The notes under the pieces: model-generated
Database searches by the model: none
Told to the model about the DNA's origin: nothing
What the model saw: only the letters and a program-made list of their open reading frames with translations
Translations under genes and position numbers: made by a program
In this document: positions 19,178 through 28,300 of the stretch, piece after piece
Position numbering within the stretch: position 1 is the stretch's first letter
How the letters are laid out: every line of letters starts with the position of its first letter
NCBI GenBank assembly: GCA_028291565.1
Contig: JAQGHT010000931.1
Coordinates: 1-33,038, forward strand
Length of the DNA: 33,038 bases
Origin: Planctomycetaceae bacterium
Lineage (GTDB): Bacteria; Planctomycetota; Planctomycetia; Planctomycetales; Planctomycetaceae
Reading direction: 5' to 3'

Positions 19178-19810
19178 CTAAGTTCCCCACCGTGCCGTCA
19201 AGTCCACGTCAATGCCCAATTGATCGCAAATGCGAGTCACCACAAAGTCGACCAGTTCCTGAATCGATTTTGGCCGGTGATAGAAACCCGGCATCGCCGG
19301 CAGGACAACCGCTCCGGCATCGACCAGTCGCTTCATGTTTTCCAATTGAATGCTTCCCAAAGGAGTCTCCCGAGGCACGACTATCAACTTTCGGCGCTCC
19401 TTTAAATGGACGTCGGCCGCTCTTTGAATCAAATTTGTCGACAGGCCTCCCGCAATTGCTGCTAAAGTCCCCATCGAACAGGGGCAGATCACCATTCCCG
19501 ATGTCTTGAACGAACCGCTGGCGATCCCGGTGAAATAATTCTGATAATGGTTGTAGTGAAGGGTATTGCCCTTCCCAAATTGGTACAGATTCTGATCGCT
19601 GTCCGAGACCGTACCACCTGTCACGCCCAGTTGGACGGGCGAAAACCGATTCAAATCGACTGTATATTCCAATTCCTGCGTGATGACCTGAACTGCTGAG
19701 GGACTGATTACCAGCTCGACAGAAATGCCTTGCTGGAGCAGGACTTCCAACAGACGAACACCATAGGGGACGCCGCTGGCTCCCGTGAGAGCGACGACAA
19801 TCGGGGGCAT
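19178..19810 (-). CDS. ubiX: UbiX-family flavin prenyltransferase
   Basis: MPPIVVALTGASGVPYGVRLLEVLL...SGMVICPCSMGTLAAIAGGLSTNLIQRAADVHLKERRKLIVVPRETPLGSIQLENM: diagnostic UbiX/Pad1 motifs. Confidence 0.93.
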   Translation of the reverse strand: MPPIVVALTGASGVPYGVRLLEVLLQQGISVELVISPSAVQVITQELEYTVDLNRFSPVQLGVTGGTVSDSDQNLYQFGKGNTLHYNHYQNYFTGIASGSFKTSGMVICPCSMGTLAAIAGGLSTNLIQRAADVHLKERRKLIVVPRETPLGSIQLENMKRLVDAGAVVLPAMPGFYHRPKSIQELVDFVVTRICDQLGIDVDLTARWGT

Positions 19811-19988
19811 GACGATTCCTTGAGTTTGTTGTGAATGAGTAAGCCGCTCTCGAGTCTGGCTTGCCCAATGACGTACATGAGCTTAGAATACTGGCTTCGA
19901 TTCCGAGGAAACATCGGGAAGTTCCCGACTGTCAACCTTGGCGGTTTTTGCAACAAATCCTGCATCCCGGTGCAGGTGTAATGTGATC

Positions 19989-20210
19989 ATGCAAGCGGAT
20001 ATTCACCCCAACTATATTGAAACCACCGTCACCTGTGGCTGCGGAAGCGTCTTCAAGACCCGCAGCACGGTGCCCAAGATTAACGTCGAAATCTGTTCGG
20101 CGTGCCATCCGTTCTACACTGGCAAGATGAAATTTGTCGACACAGCAGGCCGCGTCGAGAAGTTTCAGAAGAAGTACGGCTGGGTCACGAAGCGAACAGA
20201 AGAAGCCTAA
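19989..20210 (+). CDS. rpmE: 50S ribosomal protein L31
   Basis: [64 protein letters not shown]; zinc-type CxC/CxxC. Confidence 0.96.
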   Translation: MQADIHPNYIETTVTCGCGSVFKTRSTVPKINVEICSACHPFYTGKMKFVDTAGRVEKFQKKYGWVTKRTEEA

Positions 20211-20232
20211 TTACGAAAAGCGATCGACAGGT

Positions 20233-20288
20233 CGGACAGGTTTTCAACCTGTCCGTATTTCGGGAAGGGGCAGGTTGAAAGCCTGCCC
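20233..20288. repeat. Tandem pair of palindromic hairpins (REP-like)
   Basis: CGGACAGGTTttcAACCTGTCCG (20233-20255) followed by GGGCAGGttgaaagCCTGCCC (20268-20288). Confidence 0.5.
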
Positions 20289-20500
20289 TACCTGACCCCT
20301 AACTCCAAATCAGTAAATGAGATCTCAACTCGAATGGTGCCGTGATGTTATAGCGACGAACGAATATTTTCTGGTTTGCGGACTGTCTGTTTGAGACGTC
20401 CGTAGCGCGGATTGTTCGTCGTTACTACTCCGGTTCTATTTCTTCTAGATCATCGCCCCTGAACCCTCACGTTCGGTTGTGGCTTTGTTTGAGGTGTCTC

Positions 20501-21589
20501 ATGGCTCAATTTCCTATTCTCCAGGCCAAGCTGAAGCGTTTCGAAGAGATCGAACGCATGCTCGTCGACCCCGAGATTCTGGCTGATTCGCAAAAATCAA
20601 TGGCGCTCCAAAAAGAACATGGAGGGCTGGGTAAAGTCGCACGGTCAGTGAAGCAATTCAATGATCTGACCGAAGCTGTCGAAAATGCAAAGACTCTGCT
20701 CAACGAAGAGTCTGATCCCGAGATGCGTGAGATGGCGCAGTCGGAACTCAACGAACTGCTGCCTAAACACAAGGTGCTCGAAACAGAACTCGAAGATATT
20801 CTGACGGCCGGCGATGCCGCAACACGCGGCGCGCTCATCATGGAAATCCGGGCCGGAACCGGGGGCGAAGAAGCTGCCTTGTTTGCCCGTGACCTCCTGG
20901 GCATGTACATGGCTTATGTCGAAACCAAGGGTTGGAAGACAGAAGTCCTCGAATTGAGCGAAGCGGAAATGGGTGGGATCAAAGAAGTCACTTTCTCCGT
21001 GACCGGGGAAGGTGCCTTTATGGATCTGCAGTTCGAAAGTGGCGGACATCGCGTTCAGCGTGTTCCTGAAACCGAAACGCAAGGCCGGGTCCATACCAGC
21101 GCCGCGACAGTTGCCGTTCTTCCGGAAGCGACCGAAGTGGAAATCGACATCAAGGACGAAGACCTGAAAATTGACACAATGCGAGCCGGCGGACCTGGCG
21201 GACAGAAAGTGAATAAGACGGAAAGCGCCGTGCGTATCACGCACCTGCCGTCAGGAATCGTGGTCCGAATTCAGGACGAAAAAAGCCAACACAAGAACAA
21301 GGCCAAAGCCATGCGGGTGTTGCGCAGCCGTCTGCTGGAAAAAACGCAAGAGGAAGTCCACAATGCGCGAGCGGACCATCGTCGCACATTGGTTGGCTCG
21401 GGCGGCCGCAACGAGCGCATTCGAACCTATAACTTCCCGCAAAATCGAATTACAGATCACCGAATCGGGCTGACTTTGCATCGACTCGATACGGTCATTC
21501 AGGGCGAATTGGGCGAAATCATCAAAGCCTTGCGTGATTTTGATCGGAATGAACGCCTGAATGCAACGGAAGAAGCGCCAGTTGCGTAA
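20501..21589 (+). CDS. prfA: Peptide chain release factor 1
   Basis: [42 protein letters not shown] (GGQ motif region); [28 protein letters not shown]; start at MAQFPILQ. Confidence 0.95.
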   Translation: MAQFPILQAKLKRFEEIERMLVDPEILADSQKSMALQKEHGGLGKVARSVKQFNDLTEAVENAKTLLNEESDPEMREMAQSELNELLPKHKVLETELEDILTAGDAATRGALIMEIRAGTGGEEAALFARDLLGMYMAYVETKGWKTEVLELSEAEMGGIKEVTFSVTGEGAFMDLQFESGGHRVQRVPETETQGRVHTSAATVAVLPEATEVEIDIKDEDLKIDTMRAGGPGGQKVNKTESAVRITHLPSGIVVRIQDEKSQHKNKAKAMRVLRSRLLEKTQEEVHNARADHRRTLVGSGGRNERIRTYNFPQNRITDHRIGLTLHRLDTVIQGELGEIIKALRDFDRNERLNATEEAPVA

Positions 21590-21713
21590 TTCAAACCTGG
21601 GCGAGCGTCCGGCATAGCCCGGATGGTTTGGGACGCTGGTGGTTTTCGCGTAAATCATTGAGTTGCCTCCCGACGCTTGCCATGGTGGATTCGGTTCAAA
21701 GAGACAAACCATC

Positions 21714-23003
21714 ATGCACATCGCCATAGTGACCGCTGGCGGAGCCGGAATGTATTGCGGCTCGTGCATGCACGACAACACGTGGGCCCGCGGATTGATG
21801 GATAGCGGTGAGCAAGTCACGCTCATTCCGACTTACACTCCAATTCGAGTCGACGAAGAAAACGCCAGTTCCCGACGCGTGTTTCTGGGCGGACTCAATG
21901 TCTATCTTCGCACTCGGTCGGCCTTGTGGCGTAGTTTGCCACGCTGGATGACCGGCTGGGTCGATCATCCAGCAGTCATCAAGTTCGCCACCGGATTTGG
22001 CGTCAGCAGTGACGCCAAAGAACTGGGCGAATTGACGGATGCGATGCTGGCTGCGGAATCTGGCCCTCAAAAAGAGCAGTATCAGGAACTGAGCCAATAC
22101 ATCACGACCGAATTACGTCCTGATGTCATCGTTTTCAGCAACGCCCTGTTGGGGGGCGCCCTACCAAGTTTGCGACGTCAATTCGCGGGTCCGATTTTAT
22201 GTACTCTACAAGGCGATGACATTTTTCTGGATGGTTTAATCGAACCATTCAAATCCAAGGTCATGACGAAGCTGAAAACGCTGGTCGCTGATTTCGATGG
22301 TTATATTACGCACAGTCGCTACTACCGCGAACATATGTCGAAATATCTCGGCATTCCTTTGGAGAAATTCCGTCAATTGCCCTTGAGTATCGACCTGCGG
22401 GGCCACACGGGAACACCAGGGATTCGGGAAGGCCAGCCATTCACGGTCGGCTATTTTGCTCGCATTTGCCCGGAAAAGGGTCTGCACCAACTCATCGAGG
22501 CGTTTCGGATTCTGCACCGTCAGTACCCCGAAGCACGACTCAAGGCCGGGGGGTATCTCGGGCAGCGGGATATCAAGTATTTCGAACAGATCCAGCGCGA
22601 AACTCGCGATCTCGGGGCCGCTTTCGAGTACATCGGCAGCCCCGACCGCGACGGTAAGCAAGCTTTCTTTCAGAGCATTGATGTGCTGTCGATTCCAACT
22701 GTCTACCAGGAGCCGAAAGGATTATCCGTGCTGGAGGCACTGGCGAACGGGATTCCCGTCGTTCTTCCACGCCACGGAGCGTTTCCGGAAATGATTGAGG
22801 CAACCGGGGGGGGCGAATTGGTTCATCCTGGTGCCCCGGAAGCCTTAGCGACTGCGATCACGGAATTGCTGGTAAATCCCGAGCGGCGTCTGGAACTGGG
22901 CCGACGCGGTCGGGATGCCGTGCATCGGCAATTTCATCCACAGGTCCTGGCAAGTCAGACGCTACAATTATTTCAGGCGGCACTTCAGGCACACTCCAAG
23001 TAA
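21714..23003 (+). CDS. Glycosyltransferase (GT4/GT1-type, GT-B fold)
   Basis: MHIAIVTAGGAGMYCGSCMHDNTWARGL; PEKGLHQLIEAFRIL; FFQSIDVLSIPTVYQEPKGLSVLEALANGIPVVLPRHGAFPEMIEATGGGELV. Confidence 0.88.
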   Translation: MHIAIVTAGGAGMYCGSCMHDNTWARGLMDSGEQVTLIPTYTPIRVDEENASSRRVFLGGLNVYLRTRSALWRSLPRWMTGWVDHPAVIKFATGFGVSSDAKELGELTDAMLAAESGPQKEQYQELSQYITTELRPDVIVFSNALLGGALPSLRRQFAGPILCTLQGDDIFLDGLIEPFKSKVMTKLKTLVADFDGYITHSRYYREHMSKYLGIPLEKFRQLPLSIDLRGHTGTPGIREGQPFTVGYFARICPEKGLHQLIEAFRILHRQYPEARLKAGGYLGQRDIKYFEQIQRETRDLGAAFEYIGSPDRDGKQAFFQSIDVLSIPTVYQEPKGLSVLEALANGIPVVLPRHGAFPEMIEATGGGELVHPGAPEALATAITELLVNPERRLELGRRGRDAVHRQFHPQVLASQTLQLFQAALQAHSK

Positions 23004-23415
23004 AAGAACGCCTTTACTATGGCCGCTCGAGTTCCGCTTGCAGTCTCAAGCCGGCATTTTCCGAAATCTCGAAGAGAGGGAATTGCTGACGTCCCCTTCA
23101 ACCTTTGGGGTTGCGTGATTTCGCCGACAGAATGTGGTAGGCTCAATCCAGGACCTGCGCGGTGGTTCAAGCCGGCACTCCAGCGAAATGCGACCTCGAC
23201 GGAAAGATTTGTGGGAGCGTAATTTCCAGACGAATGTTCTTGACTGACGGGCGAAACGGTTTAGACTAGATGGAAGTCTGAGTGTCAAATTCCATGACAC
23301 GTACAAGTCTTTCCAATTTAACAACTACAAACAGCGGCGTTAGGCGATTGTCTCTATAAAGCAATGGTCTAGGGCGGCTTGAATTCGAACGATTTATCGT
23401 GGGAGTGCGTCGATT

Positions 23416-24864
23416 ATGGCAGCTGCACCGACATCCAAACCTGGATGGGTCCACTATTGTTGCGCGTTGTTTTTCATCTGCACACTCTTTCTGTCGATCG
23501 GCTTGTACCTGACCGTCAGCGGAGCCAAGGAAAGCGATGCGGCACGAGCCACTGCAGAGAAGAAGGCGAGCGAAGCGACCAGTGCGTCAACGCGTGCTCT
23601 GGAACAGATTACGATTCTGAAGAACACGATTGGCTACACCTTTGAGACCGTCGGGACGGCCGATGACAAGAATGCAAATACCGTTGTCGGCGCGATGCTG
23701 ATTGACATTGACGCCGCAAAAGACCCGGCGATTAAGTCTTACCGGGCGCTGTTGCTGAAACTGCAGGAACAGGTTAACTCCGATATTCAGGCGATCGCCG
23801 TCAAGGACGACGACATCAAGAAGAAGATTGAGACCATTAGCCTGCTGGAGCCGCAGTACCAGACCAAAGTCACGCAAGAAGAAGCGGCCAAGACGGAAGT
23901 CCAAACGAGCTTGACGACGGCGACTGCGGCGTTGGCTGAAGAGCGGACAAAAAAGGATAAGGAAATCGACGATCAACGGACGGCGTTGAAGGCTCTGCAA
24001 GAAGAATATGCGAAGCTTGAAGACGAGTACAAAAAGGCGACTGAGGTCTCTGACAAGACCGTCAAGGGCTTACGCGACTCAATCAAGCGATTGAATAAGA
24101 AGCTGGAAGAAATCACCCGGGAAGACTTCGACTTGCCATTGGGCAAGATTGTTGAAGTCGATAATGATGCGCGTTCCGTCACAATCAATCTGGGGAGCAC
24201 CGACAAGCTGAAACCGCTGCAGACCTTCAGCGTCTATATGAAACCAGATGCTGGTACATCAGGCGGTTCCGAAGACATCAAAGGTTCGATCAAAGTCACG
24301 AAGATCATGGGGCCGCATCTCGCTCTGTGTGCGATTACGACTGAAATCCTGAAGGCCAATCCCATTTCTCCGGGTGATCCGATTTTCACCCCGGTCTGGG
24401 CGCCCGGACAGGTCGAAAAGTTTGCGTTCGTGGGCCGTTTTGATCTGGACGGAGACGGCAAGCACGACCAGGATCTGCTGCTGGAATTGCTGCAAAATAA
24501 TGGGGCGACTTTGGGGGCGTATGTCGATCAAAAGGGCGAGCGGCACAATGGCCGCGTTGATTTCAGTACCAAGTATCTGGTGATTGGTGACATCCCTGAT
24601 GTCACTCAAATCGGTGATGCAGAAGAGAAGCGTGCTGTGGAAGAGATTGGCAAGCACCGCGACAAGATGAAGCTGGAAGCCGAAGAGAATGGTGTCAAAC
24701 TTGTACGTTTGGCCGACTTCCTACGGAAAACGGGCTATCGCCCGCAACACAAGCTGATTGCCGGCGGCCAACTTCGACGCAACAAGGCTTCAATTCAGAA
24801 CGACGATAATCCGGCATTCGACGGCAAGCTTCGTCGCGACGACAATCCGGCTTTCAGCAAATAA
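23416..24864 (+). CDS. Membrane-anchored coiled-coil protein of unknown function
   Basis: N-terminal TM HYCCALFFICTLFLSIGLYLTV; long Glu/Lys/Ala-rich coiled coil; globular C-terminus with IVEVDNDARSVTINLGSTDKLKPLQTFSVY; followed by a terminator. Confidence 0.75.
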   Translation: MAAAPTSKPGWVHYCCALFFICTLFLSIGLYLTVSGAKESDAARATAEKKASEATSASTRALEQITILKNTIGYTFETVGTADDKNANTVVGAMLIDIDAAKDPAIKSYRALLLKLQEQVNSDIQAIAVKDDDIKKKIETISLLEPQYQTKVTQEEAAKTEVQTSLTTATAALAEERTKKDKEIDDQRTALKALQEEYAKLEDEYKKATEVSDKTVKGLRDSIKRLNKKLEEITREDFDLPLGKIVEVDNDARSVTINLGSTDKLKPLQTFSVYMKPDAGTSGGSEDIKGSIKVTKIMGPHLALCAITTEILKANPISPGDPIFTPVWAPGQVEKFAFVGRFDLDGDGKHDQDLLLELLQNNGATLGAYVDQKGERHNGRVDFSTKYLVIGDIPDVTQIGDAEEKRAVEEIGKHRDKMKLEAEENGVKLVRLADFLRKTGYRPQHKLIAGGQLRRNKASIQNDDNPAFDGKLRRDDNPAFSK

Positions 24865-24956
24865 GGATCTGTCGGGTTGGCCTTGGTCGATGCCTCGCTA
24901 CTGTTCAAGAAGGGAGGACCAGATCGCTGCAAGTGACAACAATTTATTAACAGGCC

Positions 24957-24991
24957 AAAGTAGCCATCTCGGGGAGCGAGATGGCTACTTT
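24957..24991 (+). terminator. Rho-independent terminator-like hairpin after the coiled-coil gene
   Basis: AAAGTAGCCATCTC-ggggagc-GAGATGGCTACTTT, 14-bp perfect stem followed by TcaTTTT. Confidence 0.75.
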
Positions 24992-25016
24992 CATTTTGAT
25001 CGCAGAGAATTCATTC

Positions 25017-25913
25017 ATGGCAGCCGGCCCTTATTTTGGATTATTGAATCTCTTCAAACCTGCCGGGTGGTCCTCACGTGACGTCGTCAATCGCGTGGAA
25101 CGAATTGTCAAGCCGGCGAAGGCGGGACATGCCGGAACGCTGGATCCGCTCGCTGAGGGGGTGCTGGTAGTCGGAGTGGGCGCGGCGACACGATTAGTCT
25201 CTGCTGTTCAGGAGTGTCCGAAGGAATATCGCGGAACTTTTCAGTTGGGTTGCCGCAGTGACACTGACGACAGTACCGGGACAGTAGTCGTTGTCGATGA
25301 CGCTCGAATTCCGTCGCTCGCCGAGATTCAAGTTCTGATTCCTCAGTTTACCGGCGAAATCTGGCAGATTCCTCCTCAATTTTCGGCAGTCCATGTCGCC
25401 GGTCAGCGCGCGTATGCTCTGGCTCGTGCCGGGGAAATCGTTGAAATCGCGCCGCGCCAGGTTCAAGTCTCGAAACTGGAGATCCTGGCTTACGCATGGC
25501 CAACGCTGGAATTACTGATCGAGTGCGGTTCCGGTACTTATATCCGATCGATCGGACGCGACATGGGCGAAATACTGGGCTGCGGCGCACTGATGACAGC
25601 GCTCATTCGGACGCGAATTGGACATTTTCACGCTTCACACGCAGTTCCCATTGCGGAACTCTCCAAAGACAATCTCCAACAGCACCTTCTGCCAGCGGCA
25701 CGCGCCGTCGAACATTGGCCTCAATATGTCTGCACCGATTCGGAGCTGGTACACCTTGGGCACGGACGAATGATTGAATCGCGAATCGAGTTCCCGGAGG
25801 GAACCCGTTGTGCGCTGTTGTCGCCTGACGGGATTCTCATGGCGCTGGGAGAGACGCGGTCGCTCGGCAGAATCGCACCAACTCAGGTTTTTGCAATCAG
25901 CGGACAACAATAG
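25017..25913 (+). CDS. truB: tRNA pseudouridine(55) synthase
   Basis: GLLNLFKPAGWSSRDVVNRVERIVKPAKAGHAGTLDPLAEGVLVVGVGAATRL; start at 25017 because the ORF-track start 24981 lies inside the terminator stem. Confidence 0.95.
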   Translation: MAAGPYFGLLNLFKPAGWSSRDVVNRVERIVKPAKAGHAGTLDPLAEGVLVVGVGAATRLVSAVQECPKEYRGTFQLGCRSDTDDSTGTVVVVDDARIPSLAEIQVLIPQFTGEIWQIPPQFSAVHVAGQRAYALARAGEIVEIAPRQVQVSKLEILAYAWPTLELLIECGSGTYIRSIGRDMGEILGCGALMTALIRTRIGHFHASHAVPIAELSKDNLQQHLLPAARAVEHWPQYVCTDSELVHLGHGRMIESRIEFPEGTRCALLSPDGILMALGETRSLGRIAPTQVFAISGQQ

Positions 25914-25915
25914 GA

Positions 25916-26569
25916 TCAGACTGGGGAATGTGGTACGCGTTCCCAGCGGCCCCGATAGATCGGGAAGCCAGCCTTACGCTTTTTCCGTTCAAAACTGGTG
26001 TGGTAGTCCATGTCGTGGGCGGCCGGTCGCTCTTCGGGGGGTGGCAAGTGAAAGAAATCAGGATTGGCCGAAACCACGTCAGTCATCACCTGGAAGTACT
26101 CTTCCACATCAGTCCAGGCGTGCAAAATACCCCCAGAAACCAGGATGCGAGAAACTTCTCGCAGAAACCAGTCATTAAAAATCCGTCTCTCTCGATGCTT
26201 GCGCTTCCACCAGGGATCCGGGAAGTAGACGTGCATCGCCACAACGCTCTGGGATGGTATAAACTTCGGCAGGCCAACTCGAGCATCGCCGCCCAGAATT
26301 CGAGTGTTCAGCAGATTCCGCTTCAGCAGTCGCTTGGCTGCGTGTCGCCCCTCGGTGTACTCAATCTCCATGCCGACAAAGTTCGTGTCAGGTCGGGTTT
26401 CGCCAGCATTGACGAGGAACATGCCGCGACCTGTTCCGACTTCCACTTCGACAGGATTCGAATTACCAAAGAATTCTGTCCAGGATAATGGACCTTCCCC
26501 CAAGTCGTCATAGGTCAGAAAAAATGGCTTCAAATCGGGGATCGGAATTGTCATATCGGAAACCGGCAC
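25916..26569 (-). CDS. trmB: tRNA (guanine-N7-)-methyltransferase (start 26569 or 26554)
   Basis: VEVEVGTGRGMFLVNAGETRPDTNFVGMEIEYTEGRHAAKRLL...VYFPDPWWKRKHRERRIFNDWFLREVSRIL: TrmB motifs. Confidence 0.93.
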   Translation of the reverse strand: MPVSDMTIPIPDLKPFFLTYDDLGEGPLSWTEFFGNSNPVEVEVGTGRGMFLVNAGETRPDTNFVGMEIEYTEGRHAAKRLLKRNLLNTRILGGDARVGLPKFIPSQSVVAMHVYFPDPWWKRKHRERRIFNDWFLREVSRILVSGGILHAWTDVEEYFQVMTDVVSANPDFFHLPPPEERPAAHDMDYHTSFERKKRKAGFPIYRGRWERVPHSPV

Positions 26570-26656
26570 GGAGATTCAGCTTTCGCAGGATGTTGGGGAC
26601 GTAAGAGCAACGGGCAGAGAGGCAACCACCGCCGGATCTTTGTCACTCTCGCACAC

Positions 26657-27166
26657 TCACGTGTCCTCGGGCGGCTTGAATACCGAACTGATCGGGACAC
26701 CGATCATACTTCCGCTGAAGACCATCTTGTCATTGACGATTCCCTGAAAATCAAATTCCGCTCGTCGTCCGGCTTTTACCGAAGTGACTTGAGCGATCAA
26801 TATCAGGCGGCAATTGGGAAACACCGGCGCGCGAAACCGGACTTCATTCATGCCGCCGAAGCCGACAAAATCGCCCGCGAGCAACTTGTATTTGCGGGCA
26901 TAAAACCCAGCCAACTGGGCGATGCATTCGCACATGATCACGCCGGGCATCAACGGGAAGCCCGGCATATGCCCTTCGATCCAGAACTCCTTATCAGTGA
27001 CGTCTTTGTATCCGCAGAGAGTATGTTTTTCGGGGATGACGTGCACCACGGCGGTCAGGTGCTCCATCGCGCCGCGTTGAGGATTTACCTGACGGATGGC
27101 ATTGATATCGTAAGCCGGTCGATCAAAATCAATTTGATTCAAGTCCATCAATAACGGAGGGGGCAT
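26657..27166 (-). CDS. 3-hydroxyacyl-ACP dehydratase, FabZ/FabA-like hotdog fold
   Basis: EFWIEGHMPGFPLMPGVIMCECIAQLAGFYARK: FabZ active-site motif; hotdog-like C-terminal half. Confidence 0.85.
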   Translation of the reverse strand: MPPPLLMDLNQIDFDRPAYDINAIRQVNPQRGAMEHLTAVVHVIPEKHTLCGYKDVTDKEFWIEGHMPGFPLMPGVIMCECIAQLAGFYARKYKLLAGDFVGFGGMNEVRFRAPVFPNCRLILIAQVTSVKAGRRAEFDFQGIVNDKMVFSGSMIGVPISSVFKPPEDT

Positions 27167-27190
27167 GGAGAATCTCTCAGGGAACGCTAG

Positions 27191-27265
27191 TTATACTGTT
27201 CGCGGCCACGAATGTGTGTTTTTCAATACTGATCCCCGCGATCAAACGTCTCAATCTTAACCGTG
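27191..27265 (-). promoter_or_regulatory. Copy B of the ~76-nt conserved leader element
   Basis: Minus-strand sequence CACGGTTAAGATTGAGACGTTTGATCGCGGGGATCAGTATTGAAAAACACACATTCGTGGCCGCGAACAGTATAA; TATTTT hexamer 8 nt upstream of GGTTAAG; 24 nt before the FabZ-like start codon. Confidence 0.6.
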
Positions 27266-27556
27266 CATGGAAAATACTTCGCGCGGTTGAAATTGGCATA
27301 TTTCGAGCGGCTATCACGCATTGCAGAAGTGACAGCCATTCCCGCGAGGAGAATAACCCGCAATCAACAACAATTTCGCAGCCAACGGGAGGCAGTCTAT
27401 CCGGCAGCTTCAACCCCCGCAACAGAGATCCGGCATCCGTTTTTGAGCCGTCTGAGGGGCACCTCGCGAGTCACTTCGCCTCCCCAGGATCCCGTCCTCA
27501 GATCATCCTGCCAAATCTTCATTTGCAAGATCTGTATTCCGAAGGGGTGCGCAGAT

Positions 27557-27946
27557 TTAATGGTGATGGGTACCGCTCTCTGGAGCGAGGTAGCGTTGCA
27601 GAATTTCGGGCAGCTTCGCATTGAATTGGCTGCGTGGTAAGACCTCGCGACATCCAGCAAGCCGAGCCTCTTCCAGTCGGACAGTATCGACATGAGCTCC
27701 GAATGCAATCACAGGTGGTGGGACATCGCCATGCAGATTTGCGGTCAAATCCTGAATAACCAGTGGTTGGAGGCTCAGATCGACAATCACGCAAGCATAA
27801 CCACCAGCGGCGGCTTTCGTCAGGCCGAGCGCCACGTTGCCGACAGCTTCGATTCGCAAGCCTAGGCTGCTGGCGGCGCTGCTCACTTTGCTCATGAACA
27901 TCAAGTCCTGGCAGATCAACAATCCAACGCGGGGCGATGCGGTCAT
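27557..27946 (-). CDS. Divergent response-regulator receiver-like protein
   Basis: MTASPRVGLLICQDLMFMSKVSSAASSLGLRIEAVGNVALGLTKAAAGGYACVIVDLSLQ...VIAFGAHVDTVRLEEARLAGCREVLPRSQFNAKLPEILQRYL; receiver-like alternation with an IVDL Asp; start set at 27946 because 28102 would read through the leader element. Confidence 0.6.
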   Translation of the reverse strand: MTASPRVGLLICQDLMFMSKVSSAASSLGLRIEAVGNVALGLTKAAAGGYACVIVDLSLQPLVIQDLTANLHGDVPPPVIAFGAHVDTVRLEEARLAGCREVLPRSQFNAKLPEILQRYLAPESGTHHH

Positions 27947-27993
27947 TTGCGGTATTTTATGGGGCCAGTGCGAATTGAAGCAGAAACGACATT

Positions 27994-28068
27994 TTATACT
28001 GTTCGCGGCCACGAATGAGGTCTTTTCGTTACTTATCCCTGCGATTAAACCTTCATTCTTAACCGTGT
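27994..28068 (-). promoter_or_regulatory. Copy C of the ~76-nt conserved leader element
   Basis: Minus-strand sequence CACGGTTAAGAATGAAGGTTTAATCGCAGGGATAAGTAACGAAAAGACCTCATTCGTGGCCGCGAACAGTATAA; TAAACT hexamer 6 nt upstream of GGTTAAG; 47 nt before the receiver-like start codon. Confidence 0.6.
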
Positions 28069-28300
28069 GTAGTTTAGTTGAGTGCAGTGCGATTTGACAC
28101 ACGCGATCCGATCAAAGACCAGATAAATTGAGAGCCACGAATGCGCTCGTCAGCCGGATTCCAACATTGATTCCTACGCCGGTCCTGATTCACGCTTTTC
28201 GGAGACTCTGGCCCATCGACTTCTGGAGAACTCCGAATGTCCTTCGCCAGCGACCCTCGCGACAGTCAATATGCCGTTGGGAATTCCCACCCGACGTCGC

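Noticed and set aside
19209-19868. 219-aa minus ORF overlapping ubiX in another frame
   Set aside because: UbiX frame (19178-19810) has unmistakable family motifs; the overlapping frame has none.
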